Source: Geobacteraceae bacterium (lineage in GTDB: Bacteria; Desulfobacterota; Desulfuromonadia; Geobacterales; Pseudopelobacteraceae). From it: DNA of 64,000 bases. Position numbers and translations under genes: made by a program. The DNA lies in assembly GCA_013336525.1 (NCBI GenBank), contig JAAXTM010000006.1, forward strand, positions 85,793 through 149,792, read 5' to 3'. This document shows positions 53,773 through 61,905 of this stretch, piece by piece (positions within the stretch are counted from its first letter, which is position 1; each line of letters starts with the position of its first letter). The notes beneath the pieces were generated by a model that saw nothing but the letters and a program-made list of their open reading frames with translations, was not told where the DNA came from and did not search any database.

Positions 53773-54642
53773 TTATTTGTGAAGTTTAGGCGGTTCCAAT
53801 AACAACCCGCCCAGCACGGTTTTCATGGGCGCAAACGAGATCCCTCCAAAAAGGTGTTCCAGCTTCCTCTCGGTCTTATCCAGATTAAGATAATGCCGAA
53901 AACGACTCTTTAACCCCGCCTTGATACGCGGCTGATCAGGATCTATTTCCCATGGGTGAAAGTAGAGCACCGCCGGTTGCTTTTCCTTGGTGTTTATTCT
54001 CTTAATTCCCCATTTTATCAGCTCGGAAGGGAACAATCGCAGATACCCTCCACCGGCAATCGGCAGCCGGATTTCTTTGCCACCCAGATGTAGCGGCAAT
54101 GTTGTCAGGGGAAACTCCACAAGCGGCCCTGCTCCGGTCTGCAGTTTATGCGGGAAACGCTCCGCATCGGGTATGCCATAGGTGTCGTGCATGACGGGGA
54201 AAATACTGGAGTCATACGCAAAACCTTCTTCCACCAGGATATCCAGCGCCCAGAGTGATTTCCCGGTTATTGAATAGCTGGGAGCACGGTAGCCCTGGAC
54301 CTGCTCGCCGCATTGATCTTCAAGAAGCATTTTTGAACGACGGATATCCTCACGGAAACGCTCGGGACCGATGGAGTAAACCAGTTCATGTCCATACCCG
54401 TGGCAGGCTATCTCGTGGCCGCGACGATGAATTTCCTTTGTTAGGGCAGGAAGCCGCTCCGCAACCCAGCCGAGAATGAAAAAGGTTGCCTTGATGGAGA
54501 AACTGTCCAGCATATCAAGAATCCGGCGGGTGTTGCCATCGACTCTGAGAGGATAGGTATCCCACTGATCCTGGCGAATATGCCCCGCAAAGGCATTTAC
54601 CTGGAAGTAGTCTTCTACATCTATAGTTAAAGCGTTTAGCAT
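53773..54642 (-). CDS. XrtA-associated polysaccharide deacetylase
   Basis: 289 aa. NodB homology: LTIDVEDYFQVNAF at the N-terminus with the catalytic Asp, ATFFILGWVAERLP, and RGHEIACHGYGHELV with the HxxxH metal ligands. The VEDYFQV form is typical of the PEP-CTERM-locus subfamily. It should de-N-acetylate the exopolysaccharide. Confidence 0.93.
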   Translation of the reverse strand: MLNALTIDVEDYFQVNAFAGHIRQDQWDTYPLRVDGNTRRILDMLDSFSIKATFFILGWVAERLPALTKEIHRRGHEIACHGYGHELVYSIGPERFREDIRRSKMLLEDQCGEQVQGYRAPSYSITGKSLWALDILVEEGFAYDSSIFPVMHDTYGIPDAERFPHKLQTGAGPLVEFPLTTLPLHLGGKEIRLPIAGGGYLRLFPSELIKWGIKRINTKEKQPAVLYFHPWEIDPDQPRIKAGLKSRFRHYLNLDKTERKLEHLFGGISFAPMKTVLGGLLLEPPKLHK

Positions 54643-54675
54643 AGTGGAGTTACCGGTTGTATAGCTATTATTTAC

Positions 54676-54722
54676 TCTCGCCCGCTTCGCTCAAGACGCA
54701 AAGGCGCTAAGAGGATCATAAT
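54676..54722. repeat. CGCAAAG-type repeat, right of the deacetylase start
   Basis: CGCTCAAGACGCAAAGGCGC near 54689 followed by TAAGAGGATCAT. It touches the 3' end of the GxxExxY gene. Confidence 0.65.
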
Positions 54723-55093
54723 CCGTTTACCACCCGGGTTATGCCGTCCTTTATTAAATTTGCACCAAAATTCACCAGAAAACCAAGCTTTATCCCCGAA
54801 AGACGTAAATAGGTAAGAAGTTGTTTTTTGTGGACTGGAGCAATTGTTTCTACAGATTTCAATTCAATTATTACTTTGTCTTCAACAACCATGTCAGCCC
54901 TAAAACCCTCATTTAGCATAATTCCATCATAAACAACCGGTATCTCTTTTTGACGCGTTACGATCAATCCTCTGCATTGAAGCTCATGAGAGAGGGCCAC
55001 CTCATAAACCGACTCCAATAACCCCGGGCCTAGGACAGTATGCACCTTGAAACAGGCATCAACAATTATTGTTCCAATCTGATTTTCATCCAT
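54716..55093 (-). CDS. GxxExxY family protein
   Basis: 125 aa. GPGLLESVYEVAL (the GxxExxY motif), VIIELKSVE and KKQLLTYLRL motifs define the family, which has a PD-(D/E)XK-like pattern (D and E-x-K residues in VVEDKVIIELKSVE). Function unknown. CGCAAAG-type repeat copies flank both ends (54676-54722 and 55200-55350), suggesting it travels with these repeats. Confidence 0.9.
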   Translation of the reverse strand: MDENQIGTIIVDACFKVHTVLGPGLLESVYEVALSHELQCRGLIVTRQKEIPVVYDGIMLNEGFRADMVVEDKVIIELKSVETIAPVHKKQLLTYLRLSGIKLGFLVNFGANLIKDGITRVVNGL

Positions 55094-55199
55094 TTTGTAA
55101 TTTCGCTCTCACCCGTCTCGATACTCAAATAACTTTGTAGCTAACAGCAAGTTTTCATAAAGCTTTTCCTGGCGACTTCGCAGCGTTGCATCAAAAAGG

Positions 55200-55350
55200 C
55201 TTTTTCTCTCGCTCGCTTCGCTTAAGGCGCAAAGGCGCTAAGAGGATCTTTAAAACGGCTCAATACTCAAAAAAACTTTGTAGCTAACAGCAAGTTTCCA
55301 TAAAGCTTTTCTTGGCGACTTGGCGGCTTGGCGTGAGAAAGGCTTTTAAA
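55200..55350. repeat. CGCAAAG-type inverted repeat, left of the barrel gene
   Basis: Left arm TTAAGGCGCAAAGGCGCTAA near 55219 and right arm TTGGCGACTTGGCGGCTTGG near 55312. TTTGTAGCTAACAGCAAG occurs twice nearby (about 55134 and 55276), indicating partial direct duplication. Confidence 0.65.
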
Positions 55351-55354
55351 ATGG

Positions 55355-56620
55355 TTAAAATGTCTTCTTAATCTCAACTACCGCCTTATTGACCTGCTTT
55401 GCCCCTACAGTCGTATCAAGTTCGTACTGGTCTGTAACATAGGTGTAGGTCAAGCCGAGTGTGAGTTCGTTTTTGAGCGCGTAGTTTAGTCCGGCAACTC
55501 CGGTGAGGCGATAGGGATAATCTGCTGCCGTTTTATGACTGAAGCGCTCCCCGGTCGCTCCCAGATTGGCGGTGAGGTCCTGTAAGATTTCGTAGCGCCC
55601 ATTTGCGGATAAAGCAAACTTAGTACGATCCATGAGATTGGTCGCCGTGTTGACATATTCTGAATAAGACACTGACATTCCGATCTTGCCCCGCTGCAGT
55701 TCTTTTTCCAGCTTCCCGCTGTAGCTGGTTTCCTTGGTAGAAACAGCCAGCGGGTCCTCGGTTGTTGCTACCTTGGTTTCAAGTGTTGCCACCGCATAGC
55801 GCGAGTCATGGGTGACGCCGGCGTTCCAGAAAAGATAGTTTACGTTGAGTCCGGTATCGAAGCGCTGCCAGCTGTTGCCGATCTGGCCGAAAACAAACGA
55901 CTTCTCAGCGTATTCGTATTTGAAGCCGCCACTTACATCATTCTTATTGAACTGGCTGGGGAGTGATTCGAGTCGTGTAAAGGCGTATCTGGTGTTGAGG
56001 CTTAATTTGGAGGTCACATCATGTGTCAGTTCGGCAAAACCGCGGTGTTCCTGTTTTTCAATTCCTGTTGGGTCCCAATAGCGGGTGTCGGTAAAACTAT
56101 AGCCGGTCTTAAGGGTGTTGTCTCCTCTCAAACGCCATAGCAGGTAGGGGGAAATAACGGCTATGTTTTGATCAGTCTGATTGAGAAACAGACTGCTTTC
56201 AGTTAATGAGTTGCGGGAAGCATCAAGTGTTACCCGTCGGTACGTATCGCTGAGATCAACAAAAAGGAAGTTTTCAATCAGCGCGATGTTACCTTTCAAC
56301 GCACCATCATGGTTATACTCATCTCCTCTACTGTCCCGTGCATAGTTGCGATATTCGAAGGTATAGGCCACGTCCCACGTCCAGAGTGGTGACAGATAGC
56401 GGAGCGTTGCTCCAGGCCTTAGGCGGGTGATATATTCTGCACGCTTGTTGGCCGGAAGCTCATAAATGTTGTCGGTTACTTCCTCGCTGATCGCCACAAA
56501 CGGTTTGAATAAATAGTCTGCAGCCGACACAGGCAGTGGAAGCAAAAGTATAGAGACACTCATCAGCAAAACGCATCTGCCTGAGCATAATGCTATCCGG
56601 TTTCTTTTGAAGTTATTCAT
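55355..56620 (-). CDS. Outer-membrane beta-barrel protein, PEP-CTERM-system associated
   Basis: 421 aa. Signal peptide about 1-33 (PLPVSAADYLF). The rest alternates polar and hydrophobic residues with many Tyr/Arg, ends in a C-terminal phenylalanine (KKTF), and matches the TIGR03016-type barrel found in XrtA loci. Probably a polymer-export or secretion pore partner of Wza. The overlap of 4 nt with the ATPase gene indicates coupling. Confidence 0.85.
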   Translation of the reverse strand: MNNFKRNRIALCSGRCVLLMSVSILLLPLPVSAADYLFKPFVAISEEVTDNIYELPANKRAEYITRLRPGATLRYLSPLWTWDVAYTFEYRNYARDSRGDEYNHDGALKGNIALIENFLFVDLSDTYRRVTLDASRNSLTESSLFLNQTDQNIAVISPYLLWRLRGDNTLKTGYSFTDTRYWDPTGIEKQEHRGFAELTHDVTSKLSLNTRYAFTRLESLPSQFNKNDVSGGFKYEYAEKSFVFGQIGNSWQRFDTGLNVNYLFWNAGVTHDSRYAVATLETKVATTEDPLAVSTKETSYSGKLEKELQRGKIGMSVSYSEYVNTATNLMDRTKFALSANGRYEILQDLTANLGATGERFSHKTAADYPYRLTGVAGLNYALKNELTLGLTYTYVTDQYELDTTVGAKQVNKAVVEIKKTF

Positions 56621-57810
56621 TTCGGGTGGGCGACCGGAGCGTCGCCAAAAACTGTAAACCGCTGGATGAAGCCGACTTTATTCTTTTCACGTGTTGTGCC
56701 CAGTTCATTATGGTTTGTCCTGTTTCTCAGCTCTTCCAGCTTTCTGTTCAAGTAAAGAAAATTGGAATCGGCTTTGGCAATATGCAGCGTTACGGAGGAT
56801 TGGAATGCGGCAAAACGATCATTCTGACCTTTGGCAGTAGTTTGCAGCCGAGATTCCATGTTGTGTCCGATTGCATCAATGCGCCGAGAAATATCAGCGA
56901 GCGTGATTTGTAACTCATGTTTAGAGAGCTGCTTATCCGTTACAGACGCTGAACTATTGTTTTGTTCACTTTTTTTTTCATCTACTGCCGACGTCCAATA
57001 ATAGTTTTCAAAGTCCAGATCGCCGATGACTTCCTGGATCATTTCAACAGTAATCAATGTGGTCTCTTCTGCAAAAGCCGAAAGCAGCAGAAAGTCACAG
57101 ATTATGTTGATCAGACGGGGGATGCCGCGACTGTAGCAGAATACAGCATCTAACGACTCCGGCGAGAATTGAACGGCCGAAGCGTTTCCCGCGACTTCAA
57201 GGCGGCGGTCGATATAATGTTCGATCTCCACTCGATTGAGCGCCTGCAGGTGACAGTTGATGTTGATTCGCTGCCGCAACTGGCGCAGTTCGGGGACTGC
57301 AAGTATGGTTCTTAACTCCGGCTGGCCAACAAGTATTATCTGCAGCAGCTTGCTGGTGGAAGCTTCCAGGTTTGAAAGCATGCGTACCTCTTCCAGAAGT
57401 TCCGGGGAAAGGTTTTGGGCCTCATCAATGATCAGGATCGGCTGGTTGCCGCAGGAATACTGCTCGATCAAAAATCCGTTCAGATCACGGATCAGGGTGA
57501 CTTTGTCCTTCCCCTGAACTGTAAGCCCGAAGTCCTCGTTGATCATAGCCAGTAACTGCTCAGAAGTTACACGGGTATTAAATATCTTCGACACGACAAC
57601 ATGCTCGTAGCATTTATCCAGAAGATCCCGGATAAGTGTTGTCTTTCCAGAGCCGACTTCTCCGGTAAGCAGGACAAATCCGGAGCGTTCCCTGATACCA
57701 TAGTCCAGATAGGTCAGCGCTTTTTTGTGAGACTTGCTCAGATAAAGAAACCTCGGGTCTGGAAGCAGGTCAAACGGCTTGATATTGAAATTAAAATAGG
57801 ATTTATACAT
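56617..57810 (-). CDS. XrtA/PEP-CTERM-associated ATPase
   Basis: 397 aa from ATG 57810; MYKSYFNFNIKPFDLLPDPRFLY is the normal start of the family and a GGAG lies upstream. ExeA/GspA-like AAA: Walker A GEVGSGKTT (50-58), Walker B ILIIDEAQNL. A coiled tail follows about residue 270. TIGR03015-like. Likely supports export-complex assembly. Confidence 0.92.
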   Translation of the reverse strand: MYKSYFNFNIKPFDLLPDPRFLYLSKSHKKALTYLDYGIRERSGFVLLTGEVGSGKTTLIRDLLDKCYEHVVVSKIFNTRVTSEQLLAMINEDFGLTVQGKDKVTLIRDLNGFLIEQYSCGNQPILIIDEAQNLSPELLEEVRMLSNLEASTSKLLQIILVGQPELRTILAVPELRQLRQRININCHLQALNRVEIEHYIDRRLEVAGNASAVQFSPESLDAVFCYSRGIPRLINIICDFLLLSAFAEETTLITVEMIQEVIGDLDFENYYWTSAVDEKKSEQNNSSASVTDKQLSKHELQITLADISRRIDAIGHNMESRLQTTAKGQNDRFAAFQSSVTLHIAKADSNFLYLNRKLEELRNRTNHNELGTTREKNKVGFIQRFTVFGDAPVAHPK

Positions 57811-57840
57811 ATGCACAAGCTCCATTACCTGAAAATGGAA

Positions 57841-58674
57841 TTATCTTCTGATTTGACCATAGCGATGATAACTGGTGTACTTCTCATCATTCCGGTCGAC
57901 AATCGCATCATTATAGACCATGCCCAACAAACCGCACCCTTTCAAGGCACTGATAGCTTCTTTAACATTTTTTTGCGAAGCGAGCTGTTCCTTGACGACA
58001 AAGAGTACACCGTCTACAAGGTTCGCCAAGGTACGGGCTTCGGCAAAAGGGAGAACCGGGGGACTATCAAAGATGATGAAGCGGTCGTGGTAGCGGTTCT
58101 TCATATCCGCTATCAGCTCCCTGGTTTTTTGCGACGCAAAAAGTTCGGGGGGATTGAGGACTCCGCGTCCGGCAGTAATCACTGAAAGCTTGCCTATGCC
58201 TGTCGGGATAATCACCTCTCCGATCTCCGCTTCACCGAGAAGGCAGTCAGAGAAGCCGATTTTCTGTTCAATGCCAAGATAGCTGTGGATGGAGGGGCGG
58301 CGGAAATCGGCATCGATCAGCAGAACGGTATGGTCGTACTCCTGAGCCAGACTTATGGCAAGATTCAAAGCGGTGAGACTTTTCCCTTCATTCGGAACTG
58401 CACTTGTGACCTGAACGGTATTGTTGAACGTAGCCCCCTTAGTCAACTTTATCAGCTCTGTTTTCAGCTTACGAAATTCTTCACTGAGGGGCGAATAGGG
58501 GTCATCCATGCTTATCAGGAAAGGACTGCTAGGCACAATCAGATCAGTGCCTGTTACAGGAGGAGGATGCGTATGAATCGGGCGGAGATATGGCTGCTCT
58601 TGGGATGCTGGTGGCGCAGCCGCGCCCTGCCTGATTTGCGCTGCTCGTTCCATCGCCTTTTCAATTCTACTCAT
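57841..58674 (-). CDS. Exopolysaccharide/PEP-CTERM tyrosine autokinase
   Basis: 277 aa. BY-kinase type: Walker A SAVPNEGKS (91-99), Walker A' LLIDADFRRP and Walker B FIIFDSPPVL. C-terminal tail YTSYHRYGQ holds three tyrosines for autophosphorylation. Cognate of the Wzz-like protein encoded upstream; together they set polymer length. Confidence 0.93.
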   Translation of the reverse strand: MSRIEKAMERAAQIRQGAAAPPASQEQPYLRPIHTHPPPVTGTDLIVPSSPFLISMDDPYSPLSEEFRKLKTELIKLTKGATFNNTVQVTSAVPNEGKSLTALNLAISLAQEYDHTVLLIDADFRRPSIHSYLGIEQKIGFSDCLLGEAEIGEVIIPTGIGKLSVITAGRGVLNPPELFASQKTRELIADMKNRYHDRFIIFDSPPVLPFAEARTLANLVDGVLFVVKEQLASQKNVKEAISALKGCGLLGMVYNDAIVDRNDEKYTSYHRYGQIRR

Positions 58675-58734
58675 GTTCCACCTTGTTGTCGGTTGAATTA
58701 AGATCTCTGTTTAACTGTTTAACTACTTTAACCC

Positions 58735-59135
58735 TAGAAACGGCAGCTGAACCGCCGATACACGCAGATGCACGCGGAGAAAGACGAAAATCTTTAAAAT
58801 CTTTTGGGGTGAATCAAAAGCCCTGTTTCTTCTTTGGTTCTAACTCTGCGTTCATCCGCGTTCATCTGCGGTTAATCCCAGAAACGGCAGTTGAACCGCC
58901 GAACACGCAGATGAACGCCGATAAAACCAAACTTTTCATGAAAAGAGCAAATCAATCTTTTGGGTTAAACCAATATTTTCCCCAGGCCTTTGATTTTTCG
59001 CTTAGAAGCACCTGATAAAACAACTAACTGGCTGTATGTTTGCGTGATTCCATCAAACTACACCACAGTAATACTTTTTGCTGCGTTCATAGGCGTTCAT
59101 CGGCGGTTAACTGGTTTAACTGGTTAACTGCTAAA
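58735..59135. repeat. CGCAGATGAACGC-type repeats with reversed nested insert
   Basis: Two or three inverted units in series: ACGGCAGCTGAACCGCCG (58741), GTTCATCTGCGGTTAATCC (58860), ACGGCAGTTGAACCGCCG (58884) and GTTCATCGGCGGTTAACTG (59095). A reversed long hairpin insert lies at 58998-59075. It separates the wzz-like and kinase genes. Confidence 0.75.
58998..59075 (-). repeat. Nested hairpin insert, long form, copy 3 (reversed)
   Basis: Reads TCGCTTAGAAGCACCTGATA ... AGTAATACTT, the reverse complement of the other long copies. Confidence 0.72.
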
Positions 59136-60581
59136 ACGGGACATAACATTTGAAATCACCGCAACACCAAGGACTTCCAACGCAAGGACCGCAATGATCA
59201 TCGAGAAGTAGAGCCCGGAAATCATGTACAGCCTGCGATCCTTGCGAGCCTGCACTACGATCTGCTGCGGATCCTCAATCTTGGGGATGACTGCAAGAAC
59301 AGGCAGGCCAAAGCGTGCTGCCATGTCGATGTTTTTAACAGAATTATCCATCTGGTCCTTGAGTATAACCAGCCCAACCCCTCCGCCTATCCCTGCAAGA
59401 ATACCGAACAGAATCAGCCTTACACGATCCGGACTAACCGGCTTGATCGGCTGTACCGCCGGGTCAACAATCCTGAAAACAGTTGATTTGTCCTGAACTT
59501 CCATCTGCTTGGAAACTTCGGACTGCCCCTGACGAGCAGCCATTGTCTCATAGAGGGTTTTCTGTGCATTTTTCTCGCGCTCAAGGTCTTCAAGCGCTGA
59601 CTTTGCAGCAGGAATACTCTGCAGCAAAGCACGGTTTCTCGCTATGTTTGCGCGGAGATTCGCTTCCGCCTGCCGCATCGCCTTAAGCTCTGAAACGCTC
59701 CGTTTGTACTCAAGCGACTCTACCGGACGCCTGTTGCCCTGACCACTCTTCTGCTGTTCTTCCAAAGCCCTGATATCCTCCTTGAGTTGTACGATATCAG
59801 GGTATTTGTCGGTATACTGCAGCTGCAGCTCCTGTAGTCTTTTCTGCAGAGCGGGCAAGTTTGACTGCAGGGGACTGTCTTTTGCCAAACTGGCGATCAC
59901 TGTTTCCAGTTGGGCCTGCTTTATGTTCAGATCATCTGCCCGCTGCTGGGAGTCGTTGATATCTTTCAAAAGTGAGGTCGGATCCATGGATGCAACGGCT
60001 CCAGGACCACGCTTGAAAGCGTTTGCCGCTTCTTCGGACTTTTGCAGCTTTTCCCTGAAGACGTTCATCTGTTCGGAAAGAAACTGGGTTGCCCCGTAGG
60101 ATTCCTCACGCTTGCTGGAGGTGTTCTCATCAATGTAGCGCCTGACCAAAGCATTAACGTAATCGCGGGCCAGCTTTGGATTATTATCCTTGAATGAGAT
60201 CATAAACAGACCTTCTTTGTCCTTGATCTTTATCTGGGTATGCTCCTGCAGGCTTTTGATCAGTTTTTCCTGTTCGGCTCCGCCACCTTTTTTCAGATCC
60301 AGCTCATCGATAACTTTTGCTATCAGGGTCCTGCTGTTCAATGCGTAGGTCAGGGCCTTGATCTTTTCTTCCACAGTGGGGGTGAACGCCAACCCCTTGA
60401 CCAGATCGGCAATAACACTTTTCTCTATGAAAACCGTACTCTGTGCCTCGTACACATTGGGAAGCACATAACTGGTTGCCGTTACCACGGTCATAATTGC
60501 CAGTGCACTCACAATGCAGAGAACTTTACTTTTTTTGACCAGAGCGAGATATTTCTTGTAGTCCATTTCGTTTGACGTCAT
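59124..60581 (-). CDS. XrtA-system chain-length determinant (Wzz family)
   Basis: 485 aa. N-terminal membrane helix about 18-38 and C-terminal helix (about 450-475) flank a periplasmic coiled region with RRPVESLEYKRSVSEL. PAVQPIKPVSPDR precedes the last membrane segment, the Wzz proline motif. No kinase domain is fused; the kinase is the separate gene downstream. Confidence 0.93.
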   Translation of the reverse strand: MTSNEMDYKKYLALVKKSKVLCIVSALAIMTVVTATSYVLPNVYEAQSTVFIEKSVIADLVKGLAFTPTVEEKIKALTYALNSRTLIAKVIDELDLKKGGGAEQEKLIKSLQEHTQIKIKDKEGLFMISFKDNNPKLARDYVNALVRRYIDENTSSKREESYGATQFLSEQMNVFREKLQKSEEAANAFKRGPGAVASMDPTSLLKDINDSQQRADDLNIKQAQLETVIASLAKDSPLQSNLPALQKRLQELQLQYTDKYPDIVQLKEDIRALEEQQKSGQGNRRPVESLEYKRSVSELKAMRQAEANLRANIARNRALLQSIPAAKSALEDLEREKNAQKTLYETMAARQGQSEVSKQMEVQDKSTVFRIVDPAVQPIKPVSPDRVRLILFGILAGIGGGVGLVILKDQMDNSVKNIDMAARFGLPVLAVIPKIEDPQQIVVQARKDRRLYMISGLYFSMIIAVLALEVLGVAVISNVMSRFSS

Positions 60582-60613
60582 CTAATTCTCCACATTTTTT
60601 TACTAATCGGGGC

Positions 60614-61420
60614 TCAGAACAGACTTTCTTTGACGATGATGTAATCTCCCGGCTTGAGCTTTATATTCAGCCCCAGCTTTCCGTCTTTTATTAAATCTTT
60701 TGCCCGAACAGGTATTGACACCTCGGCTCCTGCTTCATTTCTGATGATCTGAGTGTCATTCTGGCTGGCAAACTTTGTAAAGCCACCAGATTCGAGAATC
60801 GCTTCCATGACCGTTAAACCGTCTCTGTATTCTATGGTTTTAGGCATATTTACAGCACCAAGCACATAGACACTTTTATCCGTTAACAGCGGTATAAAAA
60901 GTGAATCTCCCGATTCAAGCATTGGGTCGTCTTCGCCTTCACCACTGATGAACAGCTTATAAAAATCTTCCTTTATTTTTTTGCCGTTTCTCTTTAGATA
61001 CGATTTTTTCAGGTCTGCCGTTTTCAGCTCGCCGACAGTGCATAGAAGCTGCAGAAGCGTTGTCCTTCTGGAAAGATCATATACTCCGGCCTTGACCCCT
61101 CCACCGAAGACATAGACTTTACTGTTGGTAATGTCCCTGACCGTGACGGTTACGATAGGATTTTTCACTAACTCCTTGAGCTTGCCAAATAGTGAAGACT
61201 GTAGATTAGCAGGGGTCTGACCGCTGACAGAAACGTCGCCTAAACCGGGAACGGTTATCTTTCCATCCGGACGAACTTTGACGGAAAAAGTCAGCTCCTT
61301 GACCCCCCATACAGCAATATCAAGTCCGTCACCTTCGCCGATAATGTAATCCCCTGCAAATGTTGAAAGAGGAACGAGAACAAGCAGAACGAGTGCAAGC
61401 AGAAGATATTTTAAATGCAT
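60614..61420 (-). CDS. Polysaccharide export protein (Wza family)
   Basis: 268 aa from ATG 61420, with AAGGG upstream; a frame to 61531 runs through the repeats and is rejected. Signal peptide about 1-23. Poly_export domain (YIIGEGDGLDIAVWGVKELT) and two SLBB domains with VYVFGGGVKAGVYDLS and VYVLGAVNMPKTIEY. No lipobox Cys is visible. Confidence 0.93.
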   Translation of the reverse strand: MHLKYLLLALVLLVLVPLSTFAGDYIIGEGDGLDIAVWGVKELTFSVKVRPDGKITVPGLGDVSVSGQTPANLQSSLFGKLKELVKNPIVTVTVRDITNSKVYVFGGGVKAGVYDLSRRTTLLQLLCTVGELKTADLKKSYLKRNGKKIKEDFYKLFISGEGEDDPMLESGDSLFIPLLTDKSVYVLGAVNMPKTIEYRDGLTVMEAILESGGFTKFASQNDTQIIRNEAGAEVSIPVRAKDLIKDGKLGLNIKLKPGDYIIVKESLF

Positions 61421-61503
61421 TATTTTTCCCTTGAGATCGAAAATATCATTCAGGTAACAACCTAGTTTAAAAACATAGGCATCTCTCGCAAAGCCGCGAC
61501 CAA

Positions 61504-61523
61504 AAGTAGGCGCTTCTAAGCGA
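61504..61523 (+). repeat. Nested insert, short form
   Basis: AAGTAGGCGCTTCTAAGCGA in a CGCAAAG-type arm; identical to 18195-18214 and one base from 16663-16682. Confidence 0.75.
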
Positions 61524-61603
61524 GGCGCCAAGAGAGTCCAAAACGAATAAACCCGGCTTAACCTTACCTAGAAACGGCTGTTGAACCGCAGAACACGCAG
61601 CCA

Positions 61604-61682
61604 AGAGTATTACTGGGTGTTGTTTGTTGGCATCATACAAACATACAGCCAGTTAGTTGTTTTATCAGGCGCTACTAAGCGA
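61604..61682 (+). repeat. Nested hairpin insert, long form, copy 4
   Basis: AAGAGTATTACTGGGTGTTG through GGCGCTACTAAGCGA with the inner hairpin ACTGGGTGTTGTTTGT/ACAAACATACAGCCAGT. Confidence 0.75.
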
Positions 61683-61905
61683 TGAACGCGGATAAAACCA
61701 AGCATTACTACAAAAAAACAACTAACCACTTTGGTTAAACCAAAATTTGTTCTAAGTCTCTAATTTTAGTTTTAAAGCGCCTTCTTCTTGCTGCGTGAAT
61801 CTGCGTGTATCTGCGGTTAACTGTTTTTATGTTTTAAGCTTTAAATCCTGGTTTACTTAGCGGCTTTGTGTCTTTGCGTGAAACGGTTTTAAAGAGTGCG
61901 TGATC

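Larger units (their letters stand above)
61475..61890. repeat. Compound repeat region between wza and the sugar transferase gene
   Basis: A CGCAAAG-type left arm with short insert (61504-61523), then a CGCAGAT-type unit (ACGGCTGTTGAACCGCAG near 61574) with the long insert (61604-61682). Right arms ATCTGCGTGTATCTGCGG near 61799 and GGCTTTGTGTCTTTGCGTG near 61862 close both units, so one type is nested inside the other. Confidence 0.75.

Noticed and set aside
61421..61531. N-terminal extension of the Wza-like protein
   Set aside because: It would be translated from repeat sequence, and the signal peptide begins at the ATG at 61420 with a ribosome site.
23009..61682. Integron attC sites for the hairpin inserts
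   Set aside because: The hairpin ends lack the paired RYYYAAC/GTTRRRY core boxes with cassette genes between them, and no integrase is seen.
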